Shown here piece by piece: positions 25,177 to 32,176 of a DNA stretch of 56,239 nt. This DNA is from Adonisia turfae CCMR0081 (lineage in GTDB: Bacteria; Cyanobacteriota; Cyanobacteriia; Phormidesmidales; Phormidesmidaceae), in assembly GCF_011009555.1 (NCBI RefSeq), contig NZ_QXHD01000004.1, positions 980,065-1,036,303 on the forward strand. Reading direction: 5' to 3'. The position numbers and the translations under genes are program-made. The stretch's first letter is position 1. Every line of letters begins with the position of its first letter. The notes under the pieces are model-generated. The model saw only the letters and a list, made by a program, of their open reading frames with translations, was not told the DNA's origin and searched no databases.

Positions 25177-25623
25177 ATGGAAAAAGTATCAATACAGCAA
25201 ACACTAACGCTGAAGCAGAATTTGGTTGCCCTCTCATCTGGCCTCTTATTTGGCCTAGGGTTAGGTCTATCCCAAATGATTGACCGAGAACGGATACTGG
25301 GCTTTTTAGATATCACTGGCAATTGGGATCCCGCATTGTTATTTGTCCTGGGTGGGGCTGTGGGCGTCACTGTCATCGCATTCCGATTTGTTTTACGGTT
25401 ACCCTATCCAATTTTTGCTACTGCCTTTAGATTGCCAACCTATAAAGAGGTTGACCTCCCTCTGGTGTTGGGGGCCGCTATTTTTGGTATTGGGTGGGGC
25501 ATTGCAGGCTATTGTCCAGGACCTGCAATTGTTGCGTTGATCTTAAAATCATGGAGCCCCATGATTTTTCTGGCTGCTTTTGTTGCTGGTTCTCTCACCA
25601 GTCAGCTGATCAACCGTAAATAG
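25177..25623 (+). CDS. YeeE/YedE-family membrane protein, second half (DUF6691 type)
   Basis: A 148-residue membrane protein with four hydrophobic segments. The cysteine motif is GIAGYCPGPAIVAL near residue 110, and the 'GLSQMIDRERILGFLDI' loop is typical of the partner half in split YeeE systems. I chose ATG 25177 because the family homology starts there; the open frame reaches back to 25066 inside the first half. The two halves probably assemble as a heteromer in the inner membrane. Substrate is not proven. Confidence 0.9.
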   Translation: MEKVSIQQTLTLKQNLVALSSGLLFGLGLGLSQMIDRERILGFLDITGNWDPALLFVLGGAVGVTVIAFRFVLRLPYPIFATAFRLPTYKEVDLPLVLGAAIFGIGWGIAGYCPGPAIVALILKSWSPMIFLAAFVAGSLTSQLINRK

Positions 25624-25799
25624 GACCCGTTTTTAAGAAAGTTGAGCCAGTCTAGCCAAACTGCCAGGGCATGGTCATTGGTCAACTTTACTGTAGAGGC
25701 CATACTTGCTTCATTGGTTAGCTCTACATAAAGCTCTGGCAAAAGCTTTAGGAAAAGAGACTTTAATATAAATTCAGAAAAATGGTTGATTAAATCACT

Positions 25800-25818
25800 A
25801 TTTAGTTATATAGTAAAT
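25800..25818 (+). promoter_or_regulatory. Candidate operator before the DUF302 gene
   Basis: ATTTAGTTATATAGTAAAT has ATTTA/TAAAT ends around an AT-rich centre and matches the site before the YeeE pair. It lies 64 bp before the ATG at 25883. Its role is inferred from position and similarity alone. Confidence 0.35.
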
Positions 25819-25882
25819 AAAGAGTCTAGACTTCACATTAGTCCGATACATTTCTCACAAATCAAGCCAACACACATCAGCC

Positions 25883-26299
25883 ATGTATCATTTTAGTAAG
25901 ACAATTAAAGCTTCCTTTGATGAAGCTATAGCCCAGGTCACTGAAGCACTTAAGGCTGAAGGAATGGGGATTTTAACCGAAATTGATGTGCAAGCGGCTT
26001 TTAAGAAAAAGCTAGGCGCTGATTTCCGTAACTATAAGATTCTCGGAGCCTGTCATCCGCAGGTGGCCTATAGCATGCTACAAACCGATGACAAAGCTGG
26101 GGTGCTCTATCCCTGTAATGTTGTTGTTCAAGAGCATGAGAATGGGCAGGTAGAAGTCTCAGCTGTGGATCCACTGATTATGTTTTTGATGATCCATAGT
26201 CCTCAGGCTAAAGAGATTGCCTTAGATGCCAGTCAAAAGATGCAAGCGGTCATGGATCGCTTGCCCGCAACGATGCCAGTTGCTGCCGGAGTTGTATAG
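25883..26299 (+). CDS. DUF302 domain-containing protein
   Basis: A 138-residue soluble protein of the DUF302 family. The pattern matches: SFDEAIAQVTEALKAEGMGI, 'LTEIDVQAAFKKKLGADF', 'YKILGACHPQVAYSMLQTD', and 'LLYPCNVVVQE'-like text near residue 75. The family is of unknown biochemical role but is repeatedly found beside sulfur transporters, rhodaneses and DUF2892 proteins. The conserved Cys residues (GACHP and YPCNV) could bind metal or sulfur. It follows the YeeE pair at 260 bp with its own promoter region and is followed by a DUF2892 gene 43 bp downstream. Confidence 0.9.
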   Translation: MYHFSKTIKASFDEAIAQVTEALKAEGMGILTEIDVQAAFKKKLGADFRNYKILGACHPQVAYSMLQTDDKAGVLYPCNVVVQEHENGQVEVSAVDPLIMFLMIHSPQAKEIALDASQKMQAVMDRLPATMPVAAGVV

Positions 26300-26342
26300 A
26301 ACAGATCACGTATTACATAGAAAATCAGGAGGGTTAATTCCC

Positions 26343-26561
26343 ATGTTTAACAATGTTGGTACTATAGATCGTCTGTTGCGGACGCTCGCAGCAATCGTAT
26401 TGCTATATTTCGGCTTGCTCATCTATGCCGACTCAACCTTAGGCATTGTATTGGATATTGCCGGTGGTATTGCTTTATTCACAGGGGTCTTTGGTTCCTG
26501 TGCCCTCTATGGCTTGTTGGGCATTAATACCCGTAAATCTAACCAGGATTCTCCCACATAG
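26343..26561 (+). CDS. DUF2892 (YgaP-tail-like) small membrane protein
   Basis: A 72-residue protein with two hydrophobic helices, matching DUF2892: MFNNVGTIDRLLRTLAAIVL, then GLVLDIAGG-like text and FGSCALYGLLGINTRK at the end. The same domain forms the membrane tail of the YgaP rhodanese. AGGAGGGTTAATTCCC stands before the ATG and gives a strong ribosome binding site; the longer frame from 26226 overlaps the DUF302 gene and is not used. A strong terminator follows, so this gene closes the sulfur set. Confidence 0.88.
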   Translation: MFNNVGTIDRLLRTLAAIVLLYFGLLIYADSTLGIVLDIAGGIALFTGVFGSCALYGLLGINTRKSNQDSPT

Positions 26562-26603
26562 ATAGTTCCGATTCAATACTTTCCTCTCTTTCTTAAAGCA
26601 AAC

Positions 26604-26646
26604 GCCCGTCTGGAGTTTCTATCAATACTCCAGCACGGGCTTTTTT
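26604..26646 (+). terminator. Rho-independent terminator of the sulfur module
   Basis: GCCCGTCTGGAGT pairs with ACTCCAGCACGGGC around a 10-nt loop and is followed by six T (26641-26646). It lies 42 bp after the DUF2892 stop and is a strong, classic intrinsic terminator on the plus strand. Confidence 0.9.
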
Positions 26647-26787
26647 AGTTGTTCTTATCGTCCACCGCTTGGTGTAATTTACTCAGCATCCATGTGGTCT
26701 ACTTAGCTGATTGGAAAGCTAGTTTGGTGTTGGTTTTGAAGAGTGCGATCTCATTCCCAAACCCAAATTCAGCTGTAACCCTACTTG

Positions 26788-26828
26788 AAAAAGGACACCC
26801 TGGTAGAGATTTTCTTACCAGGGTGTCC
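26788..26828 (-). terminator. Rho-independent terminator of the minus-strand trio
   Basis: GGACACCCTGGTA and TACCAGGGTGTCC form a perfect 13-bp stem (26793-26828). Read on the minus strand it is followed by TTTTT (26792-26788). It lies about 80 bp past the stop of the 94-residue gene, so it ends that operon. Confidence 0.85.
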
Positions 26829-26908
26829 TTCGATATCGGACGCAGCTAGCCAGATTCTCTTATCAAACAGCAGGATAAGCTCGATGAATCACGCATCCTA
26901 CCTGGCTA

Positions 26909-27193
26909 TTATTCAATTGTTTCAAGACAATCACGAATTTTCATAATGACTTTACAAGTTTCACTATAATGCTCATCCAGTAACCGAGCATACTGAATAA
27001 TTTCTAGCTCATTGCTATAATCGTGAAGTCTTTGAAATATTACTCTTTCAACATCTTCTAATAAAGAACCATAGGTTTCCAAGGACTGCTGTAGTTCTGC
27101 GACGGAAATTTCCTTATTTTCAAACCTTTTACAGTCTCTAAGAATGTTGGATTGAAGAGTATAGTTTCGGCCACTATTGTTATGCAATTTCAT
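26909..27193 (-). CDS. Hypothetical protein, 94 residues
   Basis: I do not recognise the family. The protein is small, acidic to neutral and all-helical by sequence: RFENKEISVAELQQSLETYG, then LLEDVERVIFQRLHDYSNEL. It has no signal peptide or membrane segment. It is the last gene of a three-gene minus-strand row, 2 bp after the 230-residue gene, and a strong terminator follows. Small helical proteins in such rows are often immunity or antitoxin-like, but nothing here proves that. Confidence 0.65.
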   Translation of the reverse strand: MKLHNNSGRNYTLQSNILRDCKRFENKEISVAELQQSLETYGSLLEDVERVIFQRLHDYSNELEIIQYARLLDEHYSETCKVIMKIRDCLETIE

Positions 27194-27195
27194 CG

Positions 27196-27888
27196 CTATG
27201 TTTGAGTGATACCATATACAAGGTATTCTTCCTTTCGTTCATAGCCAAACAAATAAATCACATTACCAAGAAATAGCTGATAATACTCTTCCAAAGTTTC
27301 CTTAGGATCACCAGAGAGGTCAAGTCTAATTTGCTTAGAAGCTTTTTCCTGAATAAAAAACTTTCTACCCTCAGCTATTTGCATTAAAAAAATTGGTTCT
27401 GATGTTGTTTCACACAGGCCAGGAGTTTCGTCTTCCAGTAGCCAATAAGGTTGCCCTCCCACAATGTCATCTTGAATTGATTTTTTTTCAGAATCAATCA
27501 ATTCCAGCGGTCTATAGATTACTCTCTCTTTGTATGAACTTAAAGGCGTAGATTCCGCACTGTTAAATACTAAAAAACGAAAATTTCTCTGATATCTCTT
27601 CAGAAATGAGCTTGGAACATTAATCTGATGAAGTCTCCCTGGTAGCATTTCAGGTATCAAGTAATTTTCATTTGCACATGACATACACGCAAAAATTGAG
27701 AGAATTAGTTCAGACCAAGGGTGCTCTTTTGGAAATTGAACTTGTAAAATGAAAGCCTGCGTCTGATTGCATAATTCACAATGTGGAGTGGTAAGTCCTC
27801 TAGGCATATGGGGCTTGCCACCTGAAAACGACTTATTGGAACCAATTTGAGATGTTTTAGTGTTCCCGTAGTAAATTTTCCAAGACAT
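27196..27888 (-). CDS. Hypothetical protein with paired Cys motifs (YwqG/DUF1963-like?)
   Basis: A 230-residue soluble protein. The beginning KSFSGGKPHMPRGL followed by 'PHCELCNQTQAFILQVQFP' resembles the start of DUF1963/YwqG proteins (GG.P.LP.G....C..C....FL.Q), and a second pair FACMSCANENYL could complete a zinc site with CELC. The second half, with DDIVGGQPYWLLEDETPGLC and a final 'LGNVIYLFGYERKEEYLVYG', also fits that family's internal repeat and use of 'IGG.P.W'. DUF1963 proteins occur among toxin-immunity genes, but the role here is not known. It is followed 2 bp later by the 94-residue gene. Confidence 0.6.
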   Translation of the reverse strand: MSWKIYYGNTKTSQIGSNKSFSGGKPHMPRGLTTPHCELCNQTQAFILQVQFPKEHPWSELILSIFACMSCANENYLIPEMLPGRLHQINVPSSFLKRYQRNFRFLVFNSAESTPLSSYKERVIYRPLELIDSEKKSIQDDIVGGQPYWLLEDETPGLCETTSEPIFLMQIAEGRKFFIQEKASKQIRLDLSGDPKETLEEYYQLFLGNVIYLFGYERKEEYLVYGITQT

Positions 27889-27940
27889 TACTCATGCTCG
27901 CAGTTATAGGTTAGGGAAGTTGCGTATAGTTGTTTCTCCG

Positions 27941-28441
27941 TCAGCAGTAACTATCTATCTTTTTTGACTCAAGATATATTCCTTTAAGACTATCGATAAA
28001 TTTGCGACAGTTTTCAACTGTAACAACAGATTCCCCACCAAAATATTCGGTACATGAGATGTTTTTCATATTGCCGACATTCACTAAGCATCTAATAGTA
28101 AAAGCATCTTCTTCATTAATTGAAGTTGAATTAACTGAAGTATTTGAATTACAAACCCCAGTTCCTAGCAAGGCCTGAATTTTATACGCACAATCGTATC
28201 CCATAAAAACAGGTAATTCATGCTTTAATTCATTGTTAAGATGCTTTTCTAGATACAGAAAAAGCTTTTTAATGTCTTCCAAAAAAATAGTCTTTGCTTT
28301 TGATCGAAAAGAATCGGTTGTAATCTTTTGGTTCGGAACAAGATGGGTGATAATTCCCAAGCGCTCTTTGCTCTTATCTAGAGAAGATAAGTATATTCTG
28401 AATTCATAGCCAGACGTGACTAATACAGCAATACTTTTCAT
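27941..28441 (-). CDS. Hypothetical protein, 166 residues
   Basis: Not recognised. It begins MKSIAVLVTSGYEFRIYLSS, has a lysine-rich helix (KAKTIFLEDIKKLFLYLEKH) and a cysteine-containing C-terminal half (MKNISCTEYFGGES). No membrane segment or signal peptide is seen. The first 38 nucleotides overlap the end of an IS66 transposase remnant in another frame, so its natural promoter has probably been displaced or its N-terminus altered by that element. It heads the minus-strand trio. Confidence 0.55.
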   Translation of the reverse strand: MKSIAVLVTSGYEFRIYLSSLDKSKERLGIITHLVPNQKITTDSFRSKAKTIFLEDIKKLFLYLEKHLNNELKHELPVFMGYDCAYKIQALLGTGVCNSNTSVNSTSINEEDAFTIRCLVNVGNMKNISCTEYFGGESVVTVENCRKFIDSLKGIYLESKKIDSYC

Positions 28442-28751
28442 AAGTCTTACTAATTCTTCGGCATACCGTACTCATCCGAATGGCTGGCTCACTAGAATTA
28501 TTGGTAGGCGGGACAGTACCATCGTCTAAGAAGACAAACAAATGATCCTGAATCTCGTCATACCGGTTCCGTAATCGAATCCCATCCGCTTGGTCAGGCT
28601 GGAGTTTCAAATGCTGTCGTAATCGTCGTTTAATCTCTAATTCATTTAAACGCTGACGTAACCATTGCATTTCTTCCCATAGCATTCGTATCAGAGTATC
28701 TTTCGCCTCTGGACTTAACTGGCTTAGGTCAGGAAGGTCTTGCATACCCAT
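28404..28751 (-). pseudogene. Internally deleted IS66-type transposase remnant
   Basis: A 115-codon frame joins an IS66-like N-terminus (LSPEAKDTLIRMLWEEMQWLR) directly to an IS66-like C-terminal part (NRYDEIQDHLFVFLDDG, PPTNNSSEPAIRMSTVCRR). TNN.SE.A.R is the conserved IS66 end motif. The central catalytic domain of about 300 residues is missing, so the fusion is an in-frame internal deletion and cannot transpose by itself. The end runs into neighbouring DNA (KTYEKYCCISHVWL). It could still be mobile in trans if its ends are intact. Confidence 0.75.
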
Positions 28752-28846
28752 ACATTACGCATAAGCATCCAGGAAGACAATCCCCCGGAGGGGGAGTTGA
28801 GCAATTACCTGCCCACCACGATGATTGGCAGTCCTTGGTAAGCTGG

Positions 28847-30055
28847 CTAATTACAACTACGTTCGCTACCGTCTGGCATAATGGCACCGCAGAGATTGGT
28901 GCGAATATCAAACTTAATCCCTTCTAATGTAGCTTGCTGAAAATTCGCCTCAGCAAGATTCGCCCCAGAAAAATCCGTAAAGCTTAGATCGGCTCCTTGG
29001 AAATTAACCCCCCGCAGGTTGCTATTAATAAAATTCACCTGCCGCAGATTACTACCACTGAGATCAGTACCCCGCAAATCCAGATTGCTCAGATCTGAAC
29101 CTGCTAAATCAGCATTAATCAGTCGAATGCCAGCAGGAATCACATCTCTCAGTTGGGATGCCGCAAATTGTGTATCAGTAAAGTCGGCTCCTTGAAGATT
29201 GGCTCTGGTGAGATCAATGCCGTCTAATGTGGCTTCGCGAAAGTCAGCAACGAGAAGATTAGCCCTACTCAGTTGCGCATTGGTTAGATCGGCTTGGGTC
29301 AACAACGCTCCAGTTAAATCGGCTCTGGTGAGATCAGCTTCAATGAGCGTGGCACTATCCAGGTAGGTCAATGCCAGATCAGCTCGGTTTAAATGAGCTC
29401 TAGAGAGATTCACTAGACGAGCATCTGCAGCTCGCAAACTACCATTTTGAAGCTGGCTCTCTGATAGATCTGCTGCTTGTAAATTGGCAATAAAAAAGCT
29501 AGTCTCGTCTAGCTGAGCCTGGTTGAAGAGACTGCCACTTAAAAATGTGCCTTCAAAGGTGGTGCCGGTGAGAATGGCCCCGGTCAAATCAGCACCCCGT
29601 AAATCAGCACCATCTAAGTTGGCCCCCTGCAAATCTATGCCACGCAGGTCATGCTCACCTAAACCATGGGTGACCAAATCCCAAACCAATCGCCAGCGGT
29701 CATCCATGATTGTACGTTCATCCACATGGGCATTGGCTAACTGTGCGCCTTCTAACCGAGCACCGAACAGGTTTACATTGCTGAGGTTGGCGTTACGCAG
29801 ATCTGTGTCACGGAGATTAGCCTGAAAGAGAAAGGCTCCCTTTAAATCAACACCATTAAGATCAGCTCCTGCGAGGTTAGCTCGTCGCAAATTGGCTTGC
29901 TGTAGAAACATGCCTCGCAAATCGGCACCGCGCAGATCGCAGCGAGGGCACTGGCGGGTTTCTTGAAGCTGTGTGAGATCTTTTTTGCTAAAGGTGTAAC
30001 CGGGTAGGCCCATCAGCGATAGAAGCATCGCTAAACCAATAAATAAGGGTTTCAT
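28847..30055 (-). CDS. Exported pentapeptide-repeat protein
   Basis: A 402-residue protein with a signal peptide (MKPLFIGLAMLLSLMGLPGY) and then a long run of A(D/N)LxX pentapeptides from about residue 40 to the end, for example CDLRGADLRGMFLQQANLRR and ADLTGAILTG. It should form a right-handed quadrilateral beta helix outside the cytoplasm. The start of the mature part, LTQLQETRQCPRCDLRGADL, is a common cyanobacterial form with two Cys that may pair. Proteins of this type are abundant in cyanobacterial periplasm, with unknown function. The gene is convergent to nothing; a candidate MITE lies upstream. Confidence 0.92.
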   Translation of the reverse strand: MKPLFIGLAMLLSLMGLPGYTFSKKDLTQLQETRQCPRCDLRGADLRGMFLQQANLRRANLAGADLNGVDLKGAFLFQANLRDTDLRNANLSNVNLFGARLEGAQLANAHVDERTIMDDRWRLVWDLVTHGLGEHDLRGIDLQGANLDGADLRGADLTGAILTGTTFEGTFLSGSLFNQAQLDETSFFIANLQAADLSESQLQNGSLRAADARLVNLSRAHLNRADLALTYLDSATLIEADLTRADLTGALLTQADLTNAQLSRANLLVADFREATLDGIDLTRANLQGADFTDTQFAASQLRDVIPAGIRLINADLAGSDLSNLDLRGTDLSGSNLRQVNFINSNLRGVNFQGADLSFTDFSGANLAEANFQQATLEGIKFDIRTNLCGAIMPDGSERSCN

Positions 30056-30081
30056 AACAAGAAATCTCTATCTAACCTAAG

Positions 30082-30199
30082 GTGCCCGGTCATAATCCCG
30101 GATTCTCAACTTTGTCCTGCTTAAATCGCTGAATTCTAAATCTTGGCCAACTTTTCGTACATGGGCTTCCCTTGAGAATCCGGGGATTTAGCAGGGCAC
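30082..30199. mobile_element. Candidate MITE between the pentapeptide and TPR genes
   Basis: About 118 bp flanked by inverted repeats. Outer arms GTGCCC (30082-30087) and GGGCAC (30194-30199) and inner arms CCCGGATTCTCAA (30097-30109) and TTGAGAATCCGGG (30172-30184) pair. The full ends, about 28 bp, align with one gap. No coding capacity. A target duplication is not clear. It occupies the intergenic region between divergent genes. Confidence 0.5.
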
Positions 30200-30232
30200 T
30201 CTAGCTGCACAGACAAAGATTGATATATTGTC

Positions 30233-31906
30233 ATGCTGCTTCCATGGTTCAATCGCCTGATCCCCGGTCTTGTCGTCAGCACATTGCTCGTGACCATCAC
30301 ACCTGTGTTGGCTCAACCGGCATCCTTTGATGCCTTAGAAGATATTACGTATTGGACCGATCTGTGCCGTCTGCAAGCTACAGCAGAAGAGTATGAAAAA
30401 GCATTGGCAGCCTGTGAACAAGCGATTGCTCTAGAACCAGAGAATCCTGACATTTGGGCGCAGCATAGCGGTATTTTGATCAAGCTAAAAGCATTTGCGG
30501 ATGCGATCGCATCCGCAAATCGTGCCCTCACCTTTGATCCCGAAAATTCCCTGGCCATTGCCTACCAATGTGTGGCCTACACAGCCCTAGGAGAAAATGA
30601 AACTGCCCTGGATAAATGTAACAACGCCTTAAGAGTTAACGGCAATTGGGGGAGCGAGAACCCCACACTAGCTTGGTTCTATCGCGGTGAGATTTTATCC
30701 CAGGCTAAACAGTATGAGTTAGCGCTGGTGGCCTATGAACGTACCCTGTTGCAAGATCCCGAAAACTCCCTGGTTTTAACTCGCCAGTGCGAAGCCTATG
30801 TGGCCCTCGAACGTCCTCAAAGTGCTTTAGATGCCTGTGGGTCAGCCCTGTCTATCAATAAAAATTGGGGAGATATCGGGCCTGCCCTGGCCTGGACCTA
30901 TCAAGGGCAGGCCCATAGCCAGCTGAATCAATACAACCAGGCCATTTTTGCCTACGACCAGGCCATTGGCCTTGACCCCAAAAACGCCCTGACCTGGGCG
31001 GCCCAGGGACAGTTACTAGAGACACTGCGCCGCGATCAGGAAGCGCTGGTTTCTTACAATCAGGCGGTTGCCCTCAAGGCAGATTACACCCTGGCGCTGT
31101 TGGGGCAGTGTACCTTACTCAATCGACTGGGCAGCTATGAACCCGCATTGGCTGCCTGTGATGCTGCCATTGGAGGTGATGGGGATTGGGGTCACCAAAC
31201 CCTGGCTAAAGGGTGGAATCAACGTAGTATTGCCCTGACCGGTGCACAACACTATGAAGAAGCCCTGGCCTCGATCAATCGAGCAGTGGGAATTCAGCCG
31301 GACTATGTGGCCGCCCACAATCACCGCAGTACAATTCTTTGGTATTTGGGACGTTATGCAGAAGCCCTTGCGGCTAATCAACAGGCGATCAACCTGGACA
31401 AAACCTATGCTCCGGCTTGGTTTACCCGAGGGGTGATTTTTCGGGCAACAGAACAATATTCCCATGCACTGGCGGCCTACAATCAGGCCTTAGCATTAAA
31501 TCCCTTTAGCGATTGGGGCTGGACGAATCGCAGTCTTGTTCTCTGGGAATTAGAACAATACACAGAAGCTCTGCACTCTGCGGAACGGGCAATTGCACTG
31601 AATTCAGAATCTGCTCAGGCCTGGTACAACAAGGGTGTGACCCTGGCTGCCATGGGAGAGTATAGGGGTGCGATCGCCACCTATGACCAGGTGCTTACCC
31701 TCGATGCTACCCACACCGATGCCCTGACGGGGCGTGGCATTGCCTGGTTTAATCTTAATGATTATGTTGCCGCTACCGCTGACTTAAAGGCGGCTCTCGC
31801 CCTCAATCCCGACAATGTGCTTGCCCAGAATACCTTAAAGGTATTGACAGCAACCCAATCCACTGAAACTTTATCAACACCAATACCACCGCCACCACCA
31901 TCTTAA
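30233..31906 (+). CDS. Exported TPR-repeat protein
   Basis: A 557-residue protein with a signal peptide (NRLIPGLVVSTLLVTITPVLAQP) and about twelve to thirteen tetratricopeptide repeats, such as YEKALAACEQAIALEPENPD, YEEALASINRAVGIQPDYVA and YVAATADLKAALALNPDNVL. TPR solenoids serve as protein-binding scaffolds; this one would act in the periplasm. The C-terminus ends in a short proline run (PIPPPPPS). A copy of its last repeat remains just downstream. The binding partner is not known. Divergent from the pentapeptide gene, with the candidate MITE in the shared upstream region. Confidence 0.93.
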   Translation: MLLPWFNRLIPGLVVSTLLVTITPVLAQPASFDALEDITYWTDLCRLQATAEEYEKALAACEQAIALEPENPDIWAQHSGILIKLKAFADAIASANRALTFDPENSLAIAYQCVAYTALGENETALDKCNNALRVNGNWGSENPTLAWFYRGEILSQAKQYELALVAYERTLLQDPENSLVLTRQCEAYVALERPQSALDACGSALSINKNWGDIGPALAWTYQGQAHSQLNQYNQAIFAYDQAIGLDPKNALTWAAQGQLLETLRRDQEALVSYNQAVALKADYTLALLGQCTLLNRLGSYEPALAACDAAIGGDGDWGHQTLAKGWNQRSIALTGAQHYEEALASINRAVGIQPDYVAAHNHRSTILWYLGRYAEALAANQQAINLDKTYAPAWFTRGVIFRATEQYSHALAAYNQALALNPFSDWGWTNRSLVLWELEQYTEALHSAERAIALNSESAQAWYNKGVTLAAMGEYRGAIATYDQVLTLDATHTDALTGRGIAWFNLNDYVAATADLKAALALNPDNVLAQNTLKVLTATQSTETLSTPIPPPPPS

Positions 31907-31962
31907 TAGTTTGTAGACTTTACCCTCACCCAGGAATAATAGCTATGTGATACAGGCTGTGA

Positions 31963-32100
31963 GTTCAAGCTATTTTCAGTGAACACTATCTTAGCGATAC
32001 GACAGTTGCCATGGCCGATCTCCAGGCAACTCTAGCGCTTAATCCTGAAAACACCCTGACCCAATATACCTTAACTGCATTGACACCCAGCACCGACTAA
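31963..32100 (+). pseudogene. Remnant of a TPR gene tail
   Basis: After a TGA the frame reads AIFSEHYLSDTTVAMADLQA then TLALNPENTLTQYTLTAL and TAA. It parallels the end of the upstream TPR protein (DYVAATADLKAALALNPDNV, LAQNTLKVLT). Only about 45 codons survive, so it is a truncated tandem copy or recombination scar. Confidence 0.65.
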
Positions 32101-32176
32101 CGGTCATCTCTTTTTTTGTTTCTTTTTGTTTCGTATTTGTCTTCATAGAAAAGTCTATTTTTTATTGGAAATCATT

